64,000 nucleotides of DNA. It comes from SZAS-18 sp038322235. GTDB taxonomy: Bacteria > Verrucomicrobiota > Verrucomicrobiia > Chthoniobacterales > SZAS-18. Where the stretch lies: contig JBBQFQ010000016.1 in assembly GCA_038322235.1 (NCBI GenBank), positions 1-64,000 of the forward strand, given 5' to 3'. The notes below the pieces were generated by a model, which saw only the letters and a program-made list of their open reading frames with translations, did no database searches and was not told where the DNA came from. The position numbers and the translations under genes were made by a program. Positions 1 to 8,599 of this stretch are shown here, in pieces; the stretch's first letter is position 1, and every line of letters starts with the position of its first letter.

Positions 1-70
1 CCCTATCCTGTTCGCGCTCCGCTCCCCGTTCTCTCCCTCCGCCCCTCGTCAACGACCCAAACCCACTATT

Positions 71-131
71 CCGGTTTTGATCGCACCAATCTTTCCGGTT
101 TTGATCGCACGCTCTCCGGTTTTGATCGCAC
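71..131. repeat. Three 16-bp direct repeats, possible insertion-sequence end
   Basis: The 16-mer CCGGTTTTGATCGCAC occurs exactly three times, at 71-86, 95-110 and 116-131, with start spacing of 24 and 21 bp. Short repeats spaced 20-25 bp apart are typical of the multiple terminal transposase-binding sites of IS21-family elements. No transposase gene is visible in the window, so this would be a solo end or the edge of an element lying to the left. The remainder of 1-341 holds no coding region I can support. Assignment to IS21 is inference from layout. Confidence 0.5.
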
Positions 132-341
132 GCCGACAGCCCGGAATGAAGCGTTGATTCGATCTGGACAGATTTCGACCCGGCCGTCGCTCGCAGGAGG
201 CCGGAGAGATCCGCGGTCTGCTTCACGCGAAACTGAACGAATTTTATCGCCTGCCGAGACGCTCTGCTTCATTTCTCTCGCCGCGTTTGAAGTGCTGGGG
301 CCGGCGAAGTCGGAGGCCGAAGCATTCTGCGCATCGTGACC

Positions 342-1502
342 ATGACCTCAACGAACATGCGTATTTTTGTGCCGGCCGAGACGGATCCCGAGGAGCGCAG
401 GGTGGCCGTGGTGCCGGCGAGCGTCGCAAAACTCGTCAAACTTGGGGCCGTGGTTGAGGTCGAGGCCGGGCTGGGCCGGACCATTTCGTTTTCCGATGCG
501 GACTACGCCGCGGCCGGTGCGACCGTGTTGAGCGAAAGCGTCCCGGGTTTGTCGCATGCCGACATGGTGCTCCGCTTGCGGAAGCCGACGTCAGACCTGC
601 TGAGCGGGCTGCGGAAAGGGTGCCTGCACGTGAGCTACCTGGATCCGTTCAACGATCTCGCGCTGCTGCAACAGATCGCGGAGGCCGACATCAGCGCGAT
701 CTGCATGGAGATGATTCCGCGTTCGACGATTTCGCAGAAGATGGACGCGCTCAGTTCGCAGGCGAACCTCGGCGGTTACGTCGCGGTCCTGCTCGGGGCG
801 AACCGACTGCCCCGCATCTTTCCGATGATGAGCACACCCGCCGGGACGATTCCTCCGGCGAAGGTTTTCATCATCGGGGTGGGCGTCGCCGGTCTGCAGG
901 CCATCGCCACGGCCAAGCGGCTAGGCGCGGTGGTCGAAGCGTTCGATACACGCCCGGTGGTCGAGGAGCAGGTCAGATCCCTCGGCGCGAAATTCGTGAA
1001 GATCGACCTCGGCGAGACCGGACAGACCGCGCAGGGATACGCCCGGGAGCTGACGCCGGAGCAGCTCGAGAAACAGCGTGAAGTCATGGCGCAGCGGCTG
1101 GCGCAGTCGGATCTCGTAATCACCACGGCTCAGGTCTTCGGCCGGCGGGCCCCGCGCATCGTCACCACGGCCATGGTGCAGGGGATGAAGCCCGGCAGCG
1201 TGGTGGTGGACATGGCGGTGGAAAGCGGTGGAAACGTGGAATGCTCGAAGTTGGACGAGGAGGTCCTCGTGAATGACGTGGCCGTGCTCGGCTACGGGAA
1301 CCTGCCGGGCCGCGTGCCCCGCGTCGCCAGTGAGATGTACTCCAACAACCTCTCCAATCTGGTCGAACATTTCTGGGATCGCGAAACGAAGCGCTTCCGG
1401 CTCGATCCGGAAAACGACATTTTAAAGCAGTGCCTCGTCACCCACGCCGGGCGGGTTTCCAACGACACGCTCCGCCAGCTCATCGAATCCAAAGCCCCCT
1501 AG
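342..1502 (+). CDS. pntAA: NAD(P) transhydrogenase subunit alpha, part 1 (NAD-binding domain)
   Basis: This is the soluble domain I of proton-translocating transhydrogenase, which binds NAD(H) and exchanges hydride with the NADP(H) domain of PntB. The N-terminus IFVPAETDPEERRVAVVPAS is characteristic of the AlaDH/PNT family. A Rossmann motif FIIGVGVAGLQAIATAKRLG lies mid-protein, followed by a conserved C-terminal stretch ending in NLPGRVPRVASEMYSNNLSN. The usual membrane part is absent and is supplied by the next gene 4 bp downstream, so alpha is split as in Rhodospirillum-type enzymes. A GTG at 336, ATG at 342 and ATG at 357 are all possible starts; none has a clear ribosome site, and 342 is a compromise. 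First gene of a three-gene operon. Confidence 0.93.
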   Translation: MTSTNMRIFVPAETDPEERRVAVVPASVAKLVKLGAVVEVEAGLGRTISFSDADYAAAGATVLSESVPGLSHADMVLRLRKPTSDLLSGLRKGCLHVSYLDPFNDLALLQQIAEADISAICMEMIPRSTISQKMDALSSQANLGGYVAVLLGANRLPRIFPMMSTPAGTIPPAKVFIIGVGVAGLQAIATAKRLGAVVEAFDTRPVVEEQVRSLGAKFVKIDLGETGQTAQGYARELTPEQLEKQREVMAQRLAQSDLVITTAQVFGRRAPRIVTTAMVQGMKPGSVVVDMAVESGGNVECSKLDEEVLVNDVAVLGYGNLPGRVPRVASEMYSNNLSNLVEHFWDRETKRFRLDPENDILKQCLVTHAGRVSNDTLRQLIESKAP

Positions 1503-1506
1503 CCGC

Positions 1507-1821
1507 ATGAATGCTGAAACTCTCATCTCGGCGCTCTACATCTTCGCCCTGGCGGCGTTTCTCGGATACCTCGTGCTCTCGCGCGTGCCGCCGCTGCTCC
1601 ACACGCCGCTGATGTCCGCGACGAACGCGATCTCGGGCATTTCGCTCGTCGGCTCCATCGTGACGGCCGGGGCTCAGCACAGCACGGTCAGCGCGGTCCT
1701 GGGTTTCGTCGCCGTGACGTGCGCCACGATCAACGTGGTGGGCGGTTTCTGGATCACGGAGCGCATGCTGAAATTCTTCAAGCGCAAGGAAGCGATCGCA
1801 CCGAAGCCGGAAAAGGAATAG
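1507..1821 (+). CDS. pntAB: NAD(P) transhydrogenase subunit alpha, part 2 (membrane)
   Basis: A 104-residue membrane protein corresponding to the C-terminal membrane half of PntA (domain IIa). It has an N-terminal helix (ALYIFALAAFLGYLVLSRVP), a conserved TPLMSATNAISGI stretch and further hydrophobic helices. The short Lys/Glu-rich tail is cytoplasmic. It starts 4 bp after the NAD-binding subunit stop and ends 3 bp before PntB, which fits a tightly coupled operon. With PntB it forms the proton channel. Length and motifs are normal for the three-subunit form. Confidence 0.92.
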   Translation: MNAETLISALYIFALAAFLGYLVLSRVPPLLHTPLMSATNAISGISLVGSIVTAGAQHSTVSAVLGFVAVTCATINVVGGFWITERMLKFFKRKEAIAPKPEKE

Positions 1822-1824
1822 CCC

Positions 1825-3201
1825 ATGGCCACGTCCTATTTCATCGAGTTCAGCTACCTCGCTGCCTCCCTTCTTTTCATCTACGGATTGCGTTGCCTGA
1901 CGCATCCGGAGACGGCCCGGCGCGGCATGCACGCGGCCGAATTGGGGATGCTGCTCGCGATCGTCGGCACCCTGCTGCACAAGGAGATCATCGGCTACCA
2001 GTGGATCATCGCCGGACTCATCATCGGCGGCACGATCGGCGGGGTGATTTCCTACTGGGTGCCGATGACGGCTCTGCCGCAGCGGACGGCACTCTCCCAT
2101 GCGTTCGGAGCGCTCGCGGCTTCGCTGGTGGGGGTCGCTGAGTACTACACCCACGGTGAGACCCTCGGCGGCTTCAAGATGACCGCCATCAGCTTCGAAG
2201 TGCTCCTCGGTTCGCTCACCACCACGGGCAGCCTGGTCGCCTGCGCCAAGCTGCAGGGCCTCCTGCCCGGCGCACCGATGACCTTCAAGGGGCAGAAGGT
2301 CTTCAATGCCGCGCTCATCGCCACGACGGTGGCGATGTTTTTCTATCTCCTCTTCCATCCCGGCGCCTCCTGGGCGTTTTACGTGATGCTCACGCTGGCG
2401 TTCGTTTTCGGGATCATGCTCGTGCTGCCCATTGGCGCCGCCGATATGCCGGTCGTGATGGCGCTGTTGAATTCGTACGCCGGCCTCGCGGCGGCTGCGA
2501 CCGGGTTCGCCATTTCGAACAACGTCCTCATCATCGCCGGCACGCTCGACGGCTTCTCCGGATTCATTCTCTCCGTGCTGATGTGCAAGGCGATGAACCG
2601 CTCCATCTGGAATGTGCTTTTCGGCGCCTTTGGCAGCGTCTCGGACACCGACGCCTCCGGCTCGGAGGGCGACATGCGCGAGGTGGGGCTCGAGGATGTC
2701 GCCACGCAGATGGCCTACGCCCGCCAGGTCGTCTTCGTGCCCGGATACGGCATGGCCACGGCGCAGGCGCAGCACGTGGTGCGCGAGTTGTCAGACACGC
2801 TCGAAAAACGCGGCGTGACCGTGAAATTTGCGATCCATCCCGTGGCCGGTCGCATGCCGGGACACATGAACGTGCTGCTCGCCGAAGCCGATGTCCCCTA
2901 TTCGCAGCTTTACGAACTCGAGCAGATCAATCCCGACTTCCCCAACACCGATCTCGCCGTGGTCATCGGGGCGAACGACGTGGTCAATCCGGATGCCCGG
3001 GACAATCCAAAGAGCCCCATCGCCGGGATGCCGATTTTGGAGGTGGACCGAGCGAAGGCGGTGATCGTGCTCAAGCGGGGCAAGGGCAAGGGTTTCTCCG
3101 GCATCGAAAACCCTCTCTTCTTCAAGCCGAACACGGGCATGCTCTACGGCAACGCCAAGGAGACACTCTCGAAGCTGATCCACGCGGTCCAGGACGCGTG
3201 A
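1825..3201 (+). CDS. pntB: NAD(P) transhydrogenase subunit beta
   Basis: 458 residues. The N-terminal half is a set of transmembrane helices (domain IIb). The C-terminal half, from about residue 285, is the NADP(H)-binding domain III, with VFVPGYGMATAQAQHVVREL, the HPVAGRMPGHMNVLLAEA loop and the terminal KRGKGKGFSGIENPLFF motif. The complex uses the proton gradient to reduce NADP+ with NADH, supplying NADPH for biosynthesis and redox defence. Length matches the family and no key motif is missing. Last gene of the pnt operon. Confidence 0.95.
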   Translation: MATSYFIEFSYLAASLLFIYGLRCLTHPETARRGMHAAELGMLLAIVGTLLHKEIIGYQWIIAGLIIGGTIGGVISYWVPMTALPQRTALSHAFGALAASLVGVAEYYTHGETLGGFKMTAISFEVLLGSLTTTGSLVACAKLQGLLPGAPMTFKGQKVFNAALIATTVAMFFYLLFHPGASWAFYVMLTLAFVFGIMLVLPIGAADMPVVMALLNSYAGLAAAATGFAISNNVLIIAGTLDGFSGFILSVLMCKAMNRSIWNVLFGAFGSVSDTDASGSEGDMREVGLEDVATQMAYARQVVFVPGYGMATAQAQHVVRELSDTLEKRGVTVKFAIHPVAGRMPGHMNVLLAEADVPYSQLYELEQINPDFPNTDLAVVIGANDVVNPDARDNPKSPIAGMPILEVDRAKAVIVLKRGKGKGFSGIENPLFFKPNTGMLYGNAKETLSKLIHAVQDA

Positions 3202-3381
3202 CGGACTTTCCGGCAGGCGCCGGAACGCGTTGAGCGCCCGCGACCAGACGCGCGCCATCCTCCGTCAACCCGCGACCCAGTCCGGCCGGCGGGACCGGAA
3301 AATCGACTACCGGCCGCGTCGGACCCGCGCCACACTCCCGACCCGCGGGCGATCGTGCCCGGGACGTGTCCATTTTCCCCG

Positions 3382-3864
3382 ATGAACCAAAGCGAAATCT
3401 CCCTCGACCCGGCGGTACCCTCCGCTCGAAAGGCGCCCACGGTCGAGGTCTGGACCGATGGCGCCTGCCTGCGCAATCCGGGCGGCGCGGGTGGGTGGGC
3501 GGCGGTGCTCTGCTCGGGAAAACACCGGAAGGAGATCAGCGGCGGAGTACGCAGTACGTCCAACAACCGCATGGAGCTGCGCGCGGTGATCGAAGCGCTC
3601 AAGGCGATCAAGGTGTCGGCGAAAGTCAGTCTGCACACCGACTCGCAGGTCGTGCTGAGCGCGCTGCGGCGCATCACCGGAAAACGAAAGGAACTCCCCG
3701 CCAACGCCGACCTGAAGGCGGCTCTCCGCGAGGCGATCGGGCGGCACCAAAGCGTGCGGGGCGTCTGGGTGCCGGGCCACGCGGGCCAGACGGAGAACGA
3801 GCGGTGCGATCGACTGGCCGACCAGGCGGCGCGGAAACCGGGCCTACCCGCGGACGCGCTTTGA
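3382..3864 (+). CDS. rnhA: Ribonuclease HI
   Basis: 160 residues from the ATG at 3382; a GTG at 3355 would add nine residues. RNase HI cuts the RNA strand of RNA-DNA hybrids. All four acidic catalytic positions are visible: Asp in VWTDGACLRNPGGAGGWAA, Glu in NNRMELRAVIEAL, Asp in LHTDSQVVLSAL and Asp in NERCDRLADQAA. The second half also shows the VPGHAGQTENE loop with the conserved His. It stands alone downstream of pntB and is convergent with the dehalogenase. Confidence 0.93.
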   Translation: MNQSEISLDPAVPSARKAPTVEVWTDGACLRNPGGAGGWAAVLCSGKHRKEISGGVRSTSNNRMELRAVIEALKAIKVSAKVSLHTDSQVVLSALRRITGKRKELPANADLKAALREAIGRHQSVRGVWVPGHAGQTENERCDRLADQAARKPGLPADAL

Positions 3865-3915
3865 AGCGATCGTGGACCGGGGCGGCGAGGCCCGGTGGAG
3901 GCGCGGAACTTCGCC

Positions 3916-4656
3916 TCAGGCCCGCAGCGCGTCCGCCAGCTCGGTGAAGCTGTCGACCTTGAGATCGAACCAGCTCTCCACGCCGACATCCGGCTTCGCG
4001 TCGGGGCCGAACTCGAGCGGGCGAGCCACGAACGCGACGCGCATTCCGAAGGCCTTCGCGGCCCTCAAATCGTATTTGTGGCAGGCGACCATCAGGATCT
4101 GGCCAGCGGGAATTCCGAGGTAGTCCACCGCCAGCTGATAGACCGCCGGCGCGGGCTTGTAGCTCCTCGCGAGCTCCGCCCCGAGGATGGCGTCGAAGGG
4201 CATGGCGGCATGTTTCACCACGGAGACGAGAGCGGCCATGCCGGCATTGGAGAGCGTTGAAGTGACGAAGCGCCGACGCAGCCGCGTGAGCCCTTCCACC
4301 GTATCCGGCCACGCCTCGAGCCGGGTCCACACCTCGTTCAATTCCGCCCGCGCGGCCGGCGAAAATTGTTGTCCCAGGCCCCGCCGCTCCAGCATTAGAT
4401 CGAGCGCTTCCCGATAGATTTGGTCCACGCGCAGCCACGGTCGGGTGCCGGCGATGACGGCATCGAGCGAGGCGCGGTAATGGTCGCGCCACTCGATCGA
4501 GAAGGCCCCCCAATCGATTTCGAGCCCTCTGGCCTGATTGATCGCCGCTCCCGCCCGCAGGACCGGCTGGTAAAAATCCGCGCACGTTCCCTGAACGTCA
4601 AACGCGAGGGCGCGAATCCCCTCCAGACCCGGCGGGAGTGGCGCCGAGGTCGTCAT
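3916..4656 (-). CDS. Haloacid dehalogenase, type II (HAD superfamily)
   Basis: 246 residues. It carries the four HAD motifs: nucleophile Asp20 in AFDVQGTCADFY, Ser/Thr in VTSTLSNAGM, Lys in ARSYKPAPAVY, and the acidic motif in ACHKYDLRAAKAFGM. The stretch AFVARPLEFGPD and overall length match L-2-haloacid dehalogenases, which release halide from short 2-haloacids. Whether the natural substrate is a haloacid cannot be told from sequence; many family members are general phosphatases or of unknown role. Divergent from the binding-protein gene at 4841. Confidence 0.82.
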   Translation of the reverse strand: MTTSAPLPPGLEGIRALAFDVQGTCADFYQPVLRAGAAINQARGLEIDWGAFSIEWRDHYRASLDAVIAGTRPWLRVDQIYREALDLMLERRGLGQQFSPAARAELNEVWTRLEAWPDTVEGLTRLRRRFVTSTLSNAGMAALVSVVKHAAMPFDAILGAELARSYKPAPAVYQLAVDYLGIPAGQILMVACHKYDLRAAKAFGMRVAFVARPLEFGPDAKPDVGVESWFDLKVDSFTELADALRA

Positions 4657-4840
4657 CGCTTGGCGAGGGATCGTCGTCGAATCATCGGTGGGTGGTCTGC
4701 CTCGAAATCTGAGGCCGGGGGCAGCTGGCGAACCGTGGGCGTTCCCCGACGCCCGTCAACCGCCCGCCGCGAACCCGCGGTCCTGCGTAACACGAATTCC
4801 GTTTCTTGTCTTTTCGGGCAGCGCTGGGGATGATGTCGTC

Positions 4841-6097
4841 ATGGATTCCGTTGCCGGTACGCGAACGCCTCCTTTCGGCCGTGCCTGGCGCTGGCTGACG
4901 ACGCTCCTCGCGCTCGTCGCCCTCGCCGGCGGCTGGGCGTACTATCGCGCGTTCCACGCCCCCGGAGCTCCGATCAAGGTGGGCATCCTTCATTCGCTCA
5001 CGGGCACGATGGCGGTGAGCGAACGGGCGGTGGTGGACGCCACGCTCCTCGCGATCGAGGAAATCAACGCCCGGGGCGGGTTGCTGAATCGCCGGCCGCT
5101 CGTGCCGATCGTCGCAGACGGCGCCTCGGACTGGCCAACTTTCGCCCGCGAGGCCCGGCGACTCATTCAGCAGGAGCATGTGCAGGTGGTCTTTGGCTGC
5201 TGGACTTCGGCCAGCCGGAAGACGGTTCGCCCGGTGTTCGAGGAGACCGACAACCTCCTCTTCTACCCGGTCCAGTACGAGGGGCTCGAAACCTCGCCGA
5301 ACATTTTCTACACCGGCGCCGCGCCGAACCAGCAGATTATTCCCGCCGTGAAGTGGGCTTTCGACAAGATCGGGAAACGCGTGTTTCTCGTCGGCTCCGA
5401 CTACGTCTTCCCGAGGACCGCAAATGCCATCATCCGCGACCAGATCCAAGCCCTGCGCGGAGAGATCGTCGGCGAGGAATATCTGCGGCTCGGCGGGCGG
5501 GAGGTGAAGTCGATCATCGAAAAGATCGTCGCGGCGCGGCCGGACGTGATCCTCAACACCATCAACGGCGACAGCAACATCGCGTTCTTCGCCGCGCTGC
5601 GCGCCGCGGGCGTCACGGCGGCGAGCATTCCCACCATCTCGTTCAGCATTTCGGAGAATGAACTCGTGGCCATGGACCGGCCCGCGATGGCCGGTGACTA
5701 CGCCGCCTGGAACTATTTCCAGAGCCTGCCGACGGAGGAGAATCAGCAATTCATCAGGCGATTCCGGGCCCGATTCGGACCAAATCGCGTCCTCTCCGAT
5801 CCCATGGAGGCCGCCTACTTCGGGGTGAACCTCTGGGCCCAGGCGGTGCAGGAGGCGGGCGATCCTTCGCCGCGCGCCACCCGGATCGCTCTCCGCGATC
5901 AGAGTCTGCACGCCCCCGAGGGAGCCGTGATTACGGACCCCGACACCCAGCACACTTGGCGGAATGTCCGGATCGGCCGCATCCGCGCGGACGGGCAATT
6001 CGACATCGTCTGGGAGTCTGGAAAGCCCGTCCGCCCGGTGCCCTACCCCATCTATCGGTCCCCGCAGCAATGGTCCGACTTCCTGAACGCCCTCTAG
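4841..6097 (+). CDS. UrtA/AmiC-like periplasmic binding protein, membrane-anchored
   Basis: 418 residues from the ATG at 4841, preceded by a GGGGA ribosome site. An N-terminal hydrophobic segment (WLTTLLALVALAGGWAYY, about residues 17-34) acts as a signal anchor; no lipobox cysteine is seen. The rest is a type I periplasmic fold of the urea/amide branch: IKVGILHSLTGTMAVSE, EEINARGGLLNRR, FGCWTSASRKTVRPVFE, LLFYPVQYEGLETSPNIFY and LVGSDYVFPRTAN. These match UrtA-type proteins. No permease or ATPase genes follow. Instead a hybrid sensor kinase begins 75 bp downstream on the same strand, so the protein more likely detects a small ligand for the kinase than delivers it to a transporter. That role is inference. 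Confidence 0.85.
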   Translation: MDSVAGTRTPPFGRAWRWLTTLLALVALAGGWAYYRAFHAPGAPIKVGILHSLTGTMAVSERAVVDATLLAIEEINARGGLLNRRPLVPIVADGASDWPTFAREARRLIQQEHVQVVFGCWTSASRKTVRPVFEETDNLLFYPVQYEGLETSPNIFYTGAAPNQQIIPAVKWAFDKIGKRVFLVGSDYVFPRTANAIIRDQIQALRGEIVGEEYLRLGGREVKSIIEKIVAARPDVILNTINGDSNIAFFAALRAAGVTAASIPTISFSISENELVAMDRPAMAGDYAAWNYFQSLPTEENQQFIRRFRARFGPNRVLSDPMEAAYFGVNLWAQAVQEAGDPSPRATRIALRDQSLHAPEGAVITDPDTQHTWRNVRIGRIRADGQFDIVWESGKPVRPVPYPIYRSPQQWSDFLNAL

Positions 6098-6172
6098 CAA
6101 GGCTGGGGCGGACGCTGGAGCGCGCCGGAGGAGCGGTGACAGCCTGATCGGGCTTCCGCCCCAATCCCGACG

Positions 6173-8599
6173 ATGCGCAATCAACCCACCATCGGCCGGC
6201 GGCTCCTCCTGTCGTTTCTCCCGATCTGTCTCCTGCCGCTCCTCGCGGTGCTGTTCGTGGTCCACGAGATCTCCCGCTCGGCGCTGGAAGCGGAGGCGAC
6301 GAAGAACCTGGTCTCGATCGCCGACGCGAAGGCCCGACGGATCGAGGCGTACGCGCGGGACCGCCTCCGCGATTCCGCGCTGCTCGCGGCCCGTCCCACC
6401 GTGAGCGAAGCCGTCGAGGCGTTTAGCGATGCCTTTCCCACCGGTTTGGAAAGTCCCGCCTATCGGGCAGCAGCGGGGCGGTTCGGGAGCTTCCTTTCCT
6501 ATTACGTGAGCTTTTCCCAGTACGAGGACCTCCTGCTGGTCAACGTGCGCGGCGACGTCGTCTTCGCCTTTCGCGGCGGGGAAGAGTTGGGTACGAACCT
6601 CGTCAGCGGCATCTACGCCCGTCACCCACTCGGTCAGGTCTTTAGCCGGGCTTCCACCCTCGTCAGCACCGAGATGTCGGCCTACGCGTACCACCCCGCC
6701 ACGAATCTGCCGGCGCTTTTCATCGCCACTCCCGTCTACGGCACCGGCGAAAGCAAACCGATCGGCGCCCTCGTGCTTCAGCTCAATAACGAGGGGATCA
6801 ACCGCGTGATCAACGACTACGCCGGGCTCGGTCGAACCGGCGAGGCCGTCGCCGCCCTGCGCGATGAGGATCGGGTCATTGTCACCACGCCGCTGCGCAA
6901 CGATCCCTACGCCGCTTTCCGGCGCCGGCTTCCGCTCGACGACCCGCGCGCCGCACACCTGCTCGCCGCGCTCAACGGCCAGCGCGGCTGGGAACGCGGG
7001 CCCGACTATCGCGGCGAGCCGGTTCTGTCGGTGCAACGTTACCTCCCCTCCTTCGATTGGGGCCTCGTCGTGAAGATCAACGAGTCGGAGCTGCTCGCAC
7101 CCGTGCGCGCCCAGCGAAATCTGCTGATCGGCATTGCGGTCGCAGCCGCGCTGGCCACTGCGCTCGTGGCGGCGTTTGTCGCCCGCGGCATCACGCGGCC
7201 GATCGCCCGTCTGGCCGACGCGGCCCACCAGCTGGCGGGAGGGGCGCTCGATCAGGTCATTCCCGTCGAATCGCGCGATGAGACCGGCACGCTGGCCGTA
7301 GCCTTTAACAGCATGGCGCGCGAGCTGCGGATGTCGCATGAGACCCTCCAAAGCCGGCTCGAGGCGCGCACCGCCGACCTGCGCTCCGCGAATGAAGTGC
7401 TGCGGCAGCAGAACGAGGAACTTGCCGTGGCGCGCGGCCGCGCGGAAGCGGCAAGTCACGCGAAGAGCGAGTTTCTGGCGAACATGAGTCACGAGATTCG
7501 CACGCCGATGAATGCCATTCTCGGCTTCTCGGAGCTGCTTGGTTCGCGCGTCCGTCAGGCCGAGGAACGGGAGTATCTCGAGGCCATCTCGAGCAGCGGG
7601 AAGGCGCTCCTCCGCCTGATCAACGACATCCTCGATCTCTCAAAGATCGAAGCCGGAAAGCTCAGTCTCGATCCGGCTCCCACCGACATCAGCACGGTAC
7701 TGCAGGAGGTCCGGCAGATGTTCTCGCTTCAGGCGGCGCAAAAAGGACTGCGTCTGGAACTCGCCCTGGCGGCCGAACTCCCCGCCGAGTTTGTGCTCGA
7801 TGAAGTGCGCCTCCGGCAGATCGTGGTGAACACCGTCGGAAATGCCTTGAAGTTCACCGACGCAGGCGGCGTCACGATGCGCGCCCGCAGCGAACCCGGT
7901 GGGGCACCCGACCGATGCACGCTCGTGGTCGAGGTGGTGGACACGGGCCTGGGAATTCCGGCCGCCGAACAGACGCGCATTTTTGAGGCATTCTCGCAGG
8001 TCGCCGGGCAGAGCCTGAAGCGCTTCGGCGGCACCGGACTCGGTCTCGCGATCACCCGCCGTCTGGTCGACATCATGGGCGGCGGGATCACTCTCGAGAG
8101 CGAGGTCGGCCGGGGGAGCACGTTTCGCTTCACTTTCCCCGGCGTGCCCGTCAGCCACGAGGCGCGGCCAGCCTGGACGGAAAGCGACGCCGCGGAGATC
8201 GCGCTGGAGAGCACCTTCGCCGCCCTGCCTTCGCTCGACGTTTTGATCCTCGATGACCTTGCCCTGAATCGGCGCCTCGTGCGTGATTTCCTTGGTCCGC
8301 CCCATCGCATTCGCGAGGCCGCCGATGCGACCGGCGCGCTGGCGCTTCTCCGGACTCAAGCCCCCGATCTCCTCGTGACCGATCTCCGCCTGCCCGGCCC
8401 CTTGGGGTTCGACTGGATCCGCTCGCTCCGGGCGGAGCGCGCTTTCGCGACCCTGCCGATCGTCGCGCTGACCGCGTCAGCGCAGGAGGTCGACGTCGCG
8501 GACCTCTTCACGCTGAAGGTCCCGTTGCTCCGCAAGCCGTACACCCGGCGGGAATTGCTCGCTCAGGTCGTGATCACCGTAGGGGCGTCCGCCAAGTGA
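6173..8599 (+). CDS. Hybrid sensor histidine kinase (periplasmic sensor, HAMP, kinase, receiver)
   Basis: 808 residues. A transmembrane helix near residues 12-30 is followed by a large extracytoplasmic region (about 35-310) of double-Cache type, a second helix (about 318-340) and a HAMP linker ending before a coiled coil. The dimerisation motif EFLANMSHEIRTPMNAIL has the phospho-accepting His440. The ATP-binding domain shows VNTVGNALKFTDAGG, VVDTGLGIPA and GGTGLGLAITRRLV. A C-terminal receiver (about 680-800) has acidic DD, a phosphorylatable Asp737 in VTDLRLPG and the Lys of RKPYTRRE. No output protein is encoded nearby, so the phosphate must go elsewhere. It follows the UrtA-like gene, suggesting joint sensing. 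Its 3' end overlaps the convergent MBL gene by 37 bp. Confidence 0.9.
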   Translation: MRNQPTIGRRLLLSFLPICLLPLLAVLFVVHEISRSALEAEATKNLVSIADAKARRIEAYARDRLRDSALLAARPTVSEAVEAFSDAFPTGLESPAYRAAAGRFGSFLSYYVSFSQYEDLLLVNVRGDVVFAFRGGEELGTNLVSGIYARHPLGQVFSRASTLVSTEMSAYAYHPATNLPALFIATPVYGTGESKPIGALVLQLNNEGINRVINDYAGLGRTGEAVAALRDEDRVIVTTPLRNDPYAAFRRRLPLDDPRAAHLLAALNGQRGWERGPDYRGEPVLSVQRYLPSFDWGLVVKINESELLAPVRAQRNLLIGIAVAAALATALVAAFVARGITRPIARLADAAHQLAGGALDQVIPVESRDETGTLAVAFNSMARELRMSHETLQSRLEARTADLRSANEVLRQQNEELAVARGRAEAASHAKSEFLANMSHEIRTPMNAILGFSELLGSRVRQAEEREYLEAISSSGKALLRLINDILDLSKIEAGKLSLDPAPTDISTVLQEVRQMFSLQAAQKGLRLELALAAELPAEFVLDEVRLRQIVVNTVGNALKFTDAGGVTMRARSEPGGAPDRCTLVVEVVDTGLGIPAAEQTRIFEAFSQVAGQSLKRFGGTGLGLAITRRLVDIMGGGITLESEVGRGSTFRFTFPGVPVSHEARPAWTESDAAEIALESTFAALPSLDVLILDDLALNRRLVRDFLGPPHRIREAADATGALALLRTQAPDLLVTDLRLPGPLGFDWIRSLRAERAFATLPIVALTASAQEVDVADLFTLKVPLLRKPYTRRELLAQVVITVGASAK

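Noticed and set aside
4682..7492. A 936-codon minus-strand reading frame opposite the binding protein and kinase
   Set aside because: Antisense shadow of two clearly coding genes; its Arg/Gly/His-rich protein has no family features. Long antisense frames are common in GC-rich DNA.
8563..8599. 37-bp overlap of convergent kinase and MBL genes as a frameshift sign
   Set aside because: Both C-termini look complete; convergent overlaps of this size are normal in compact genomes.
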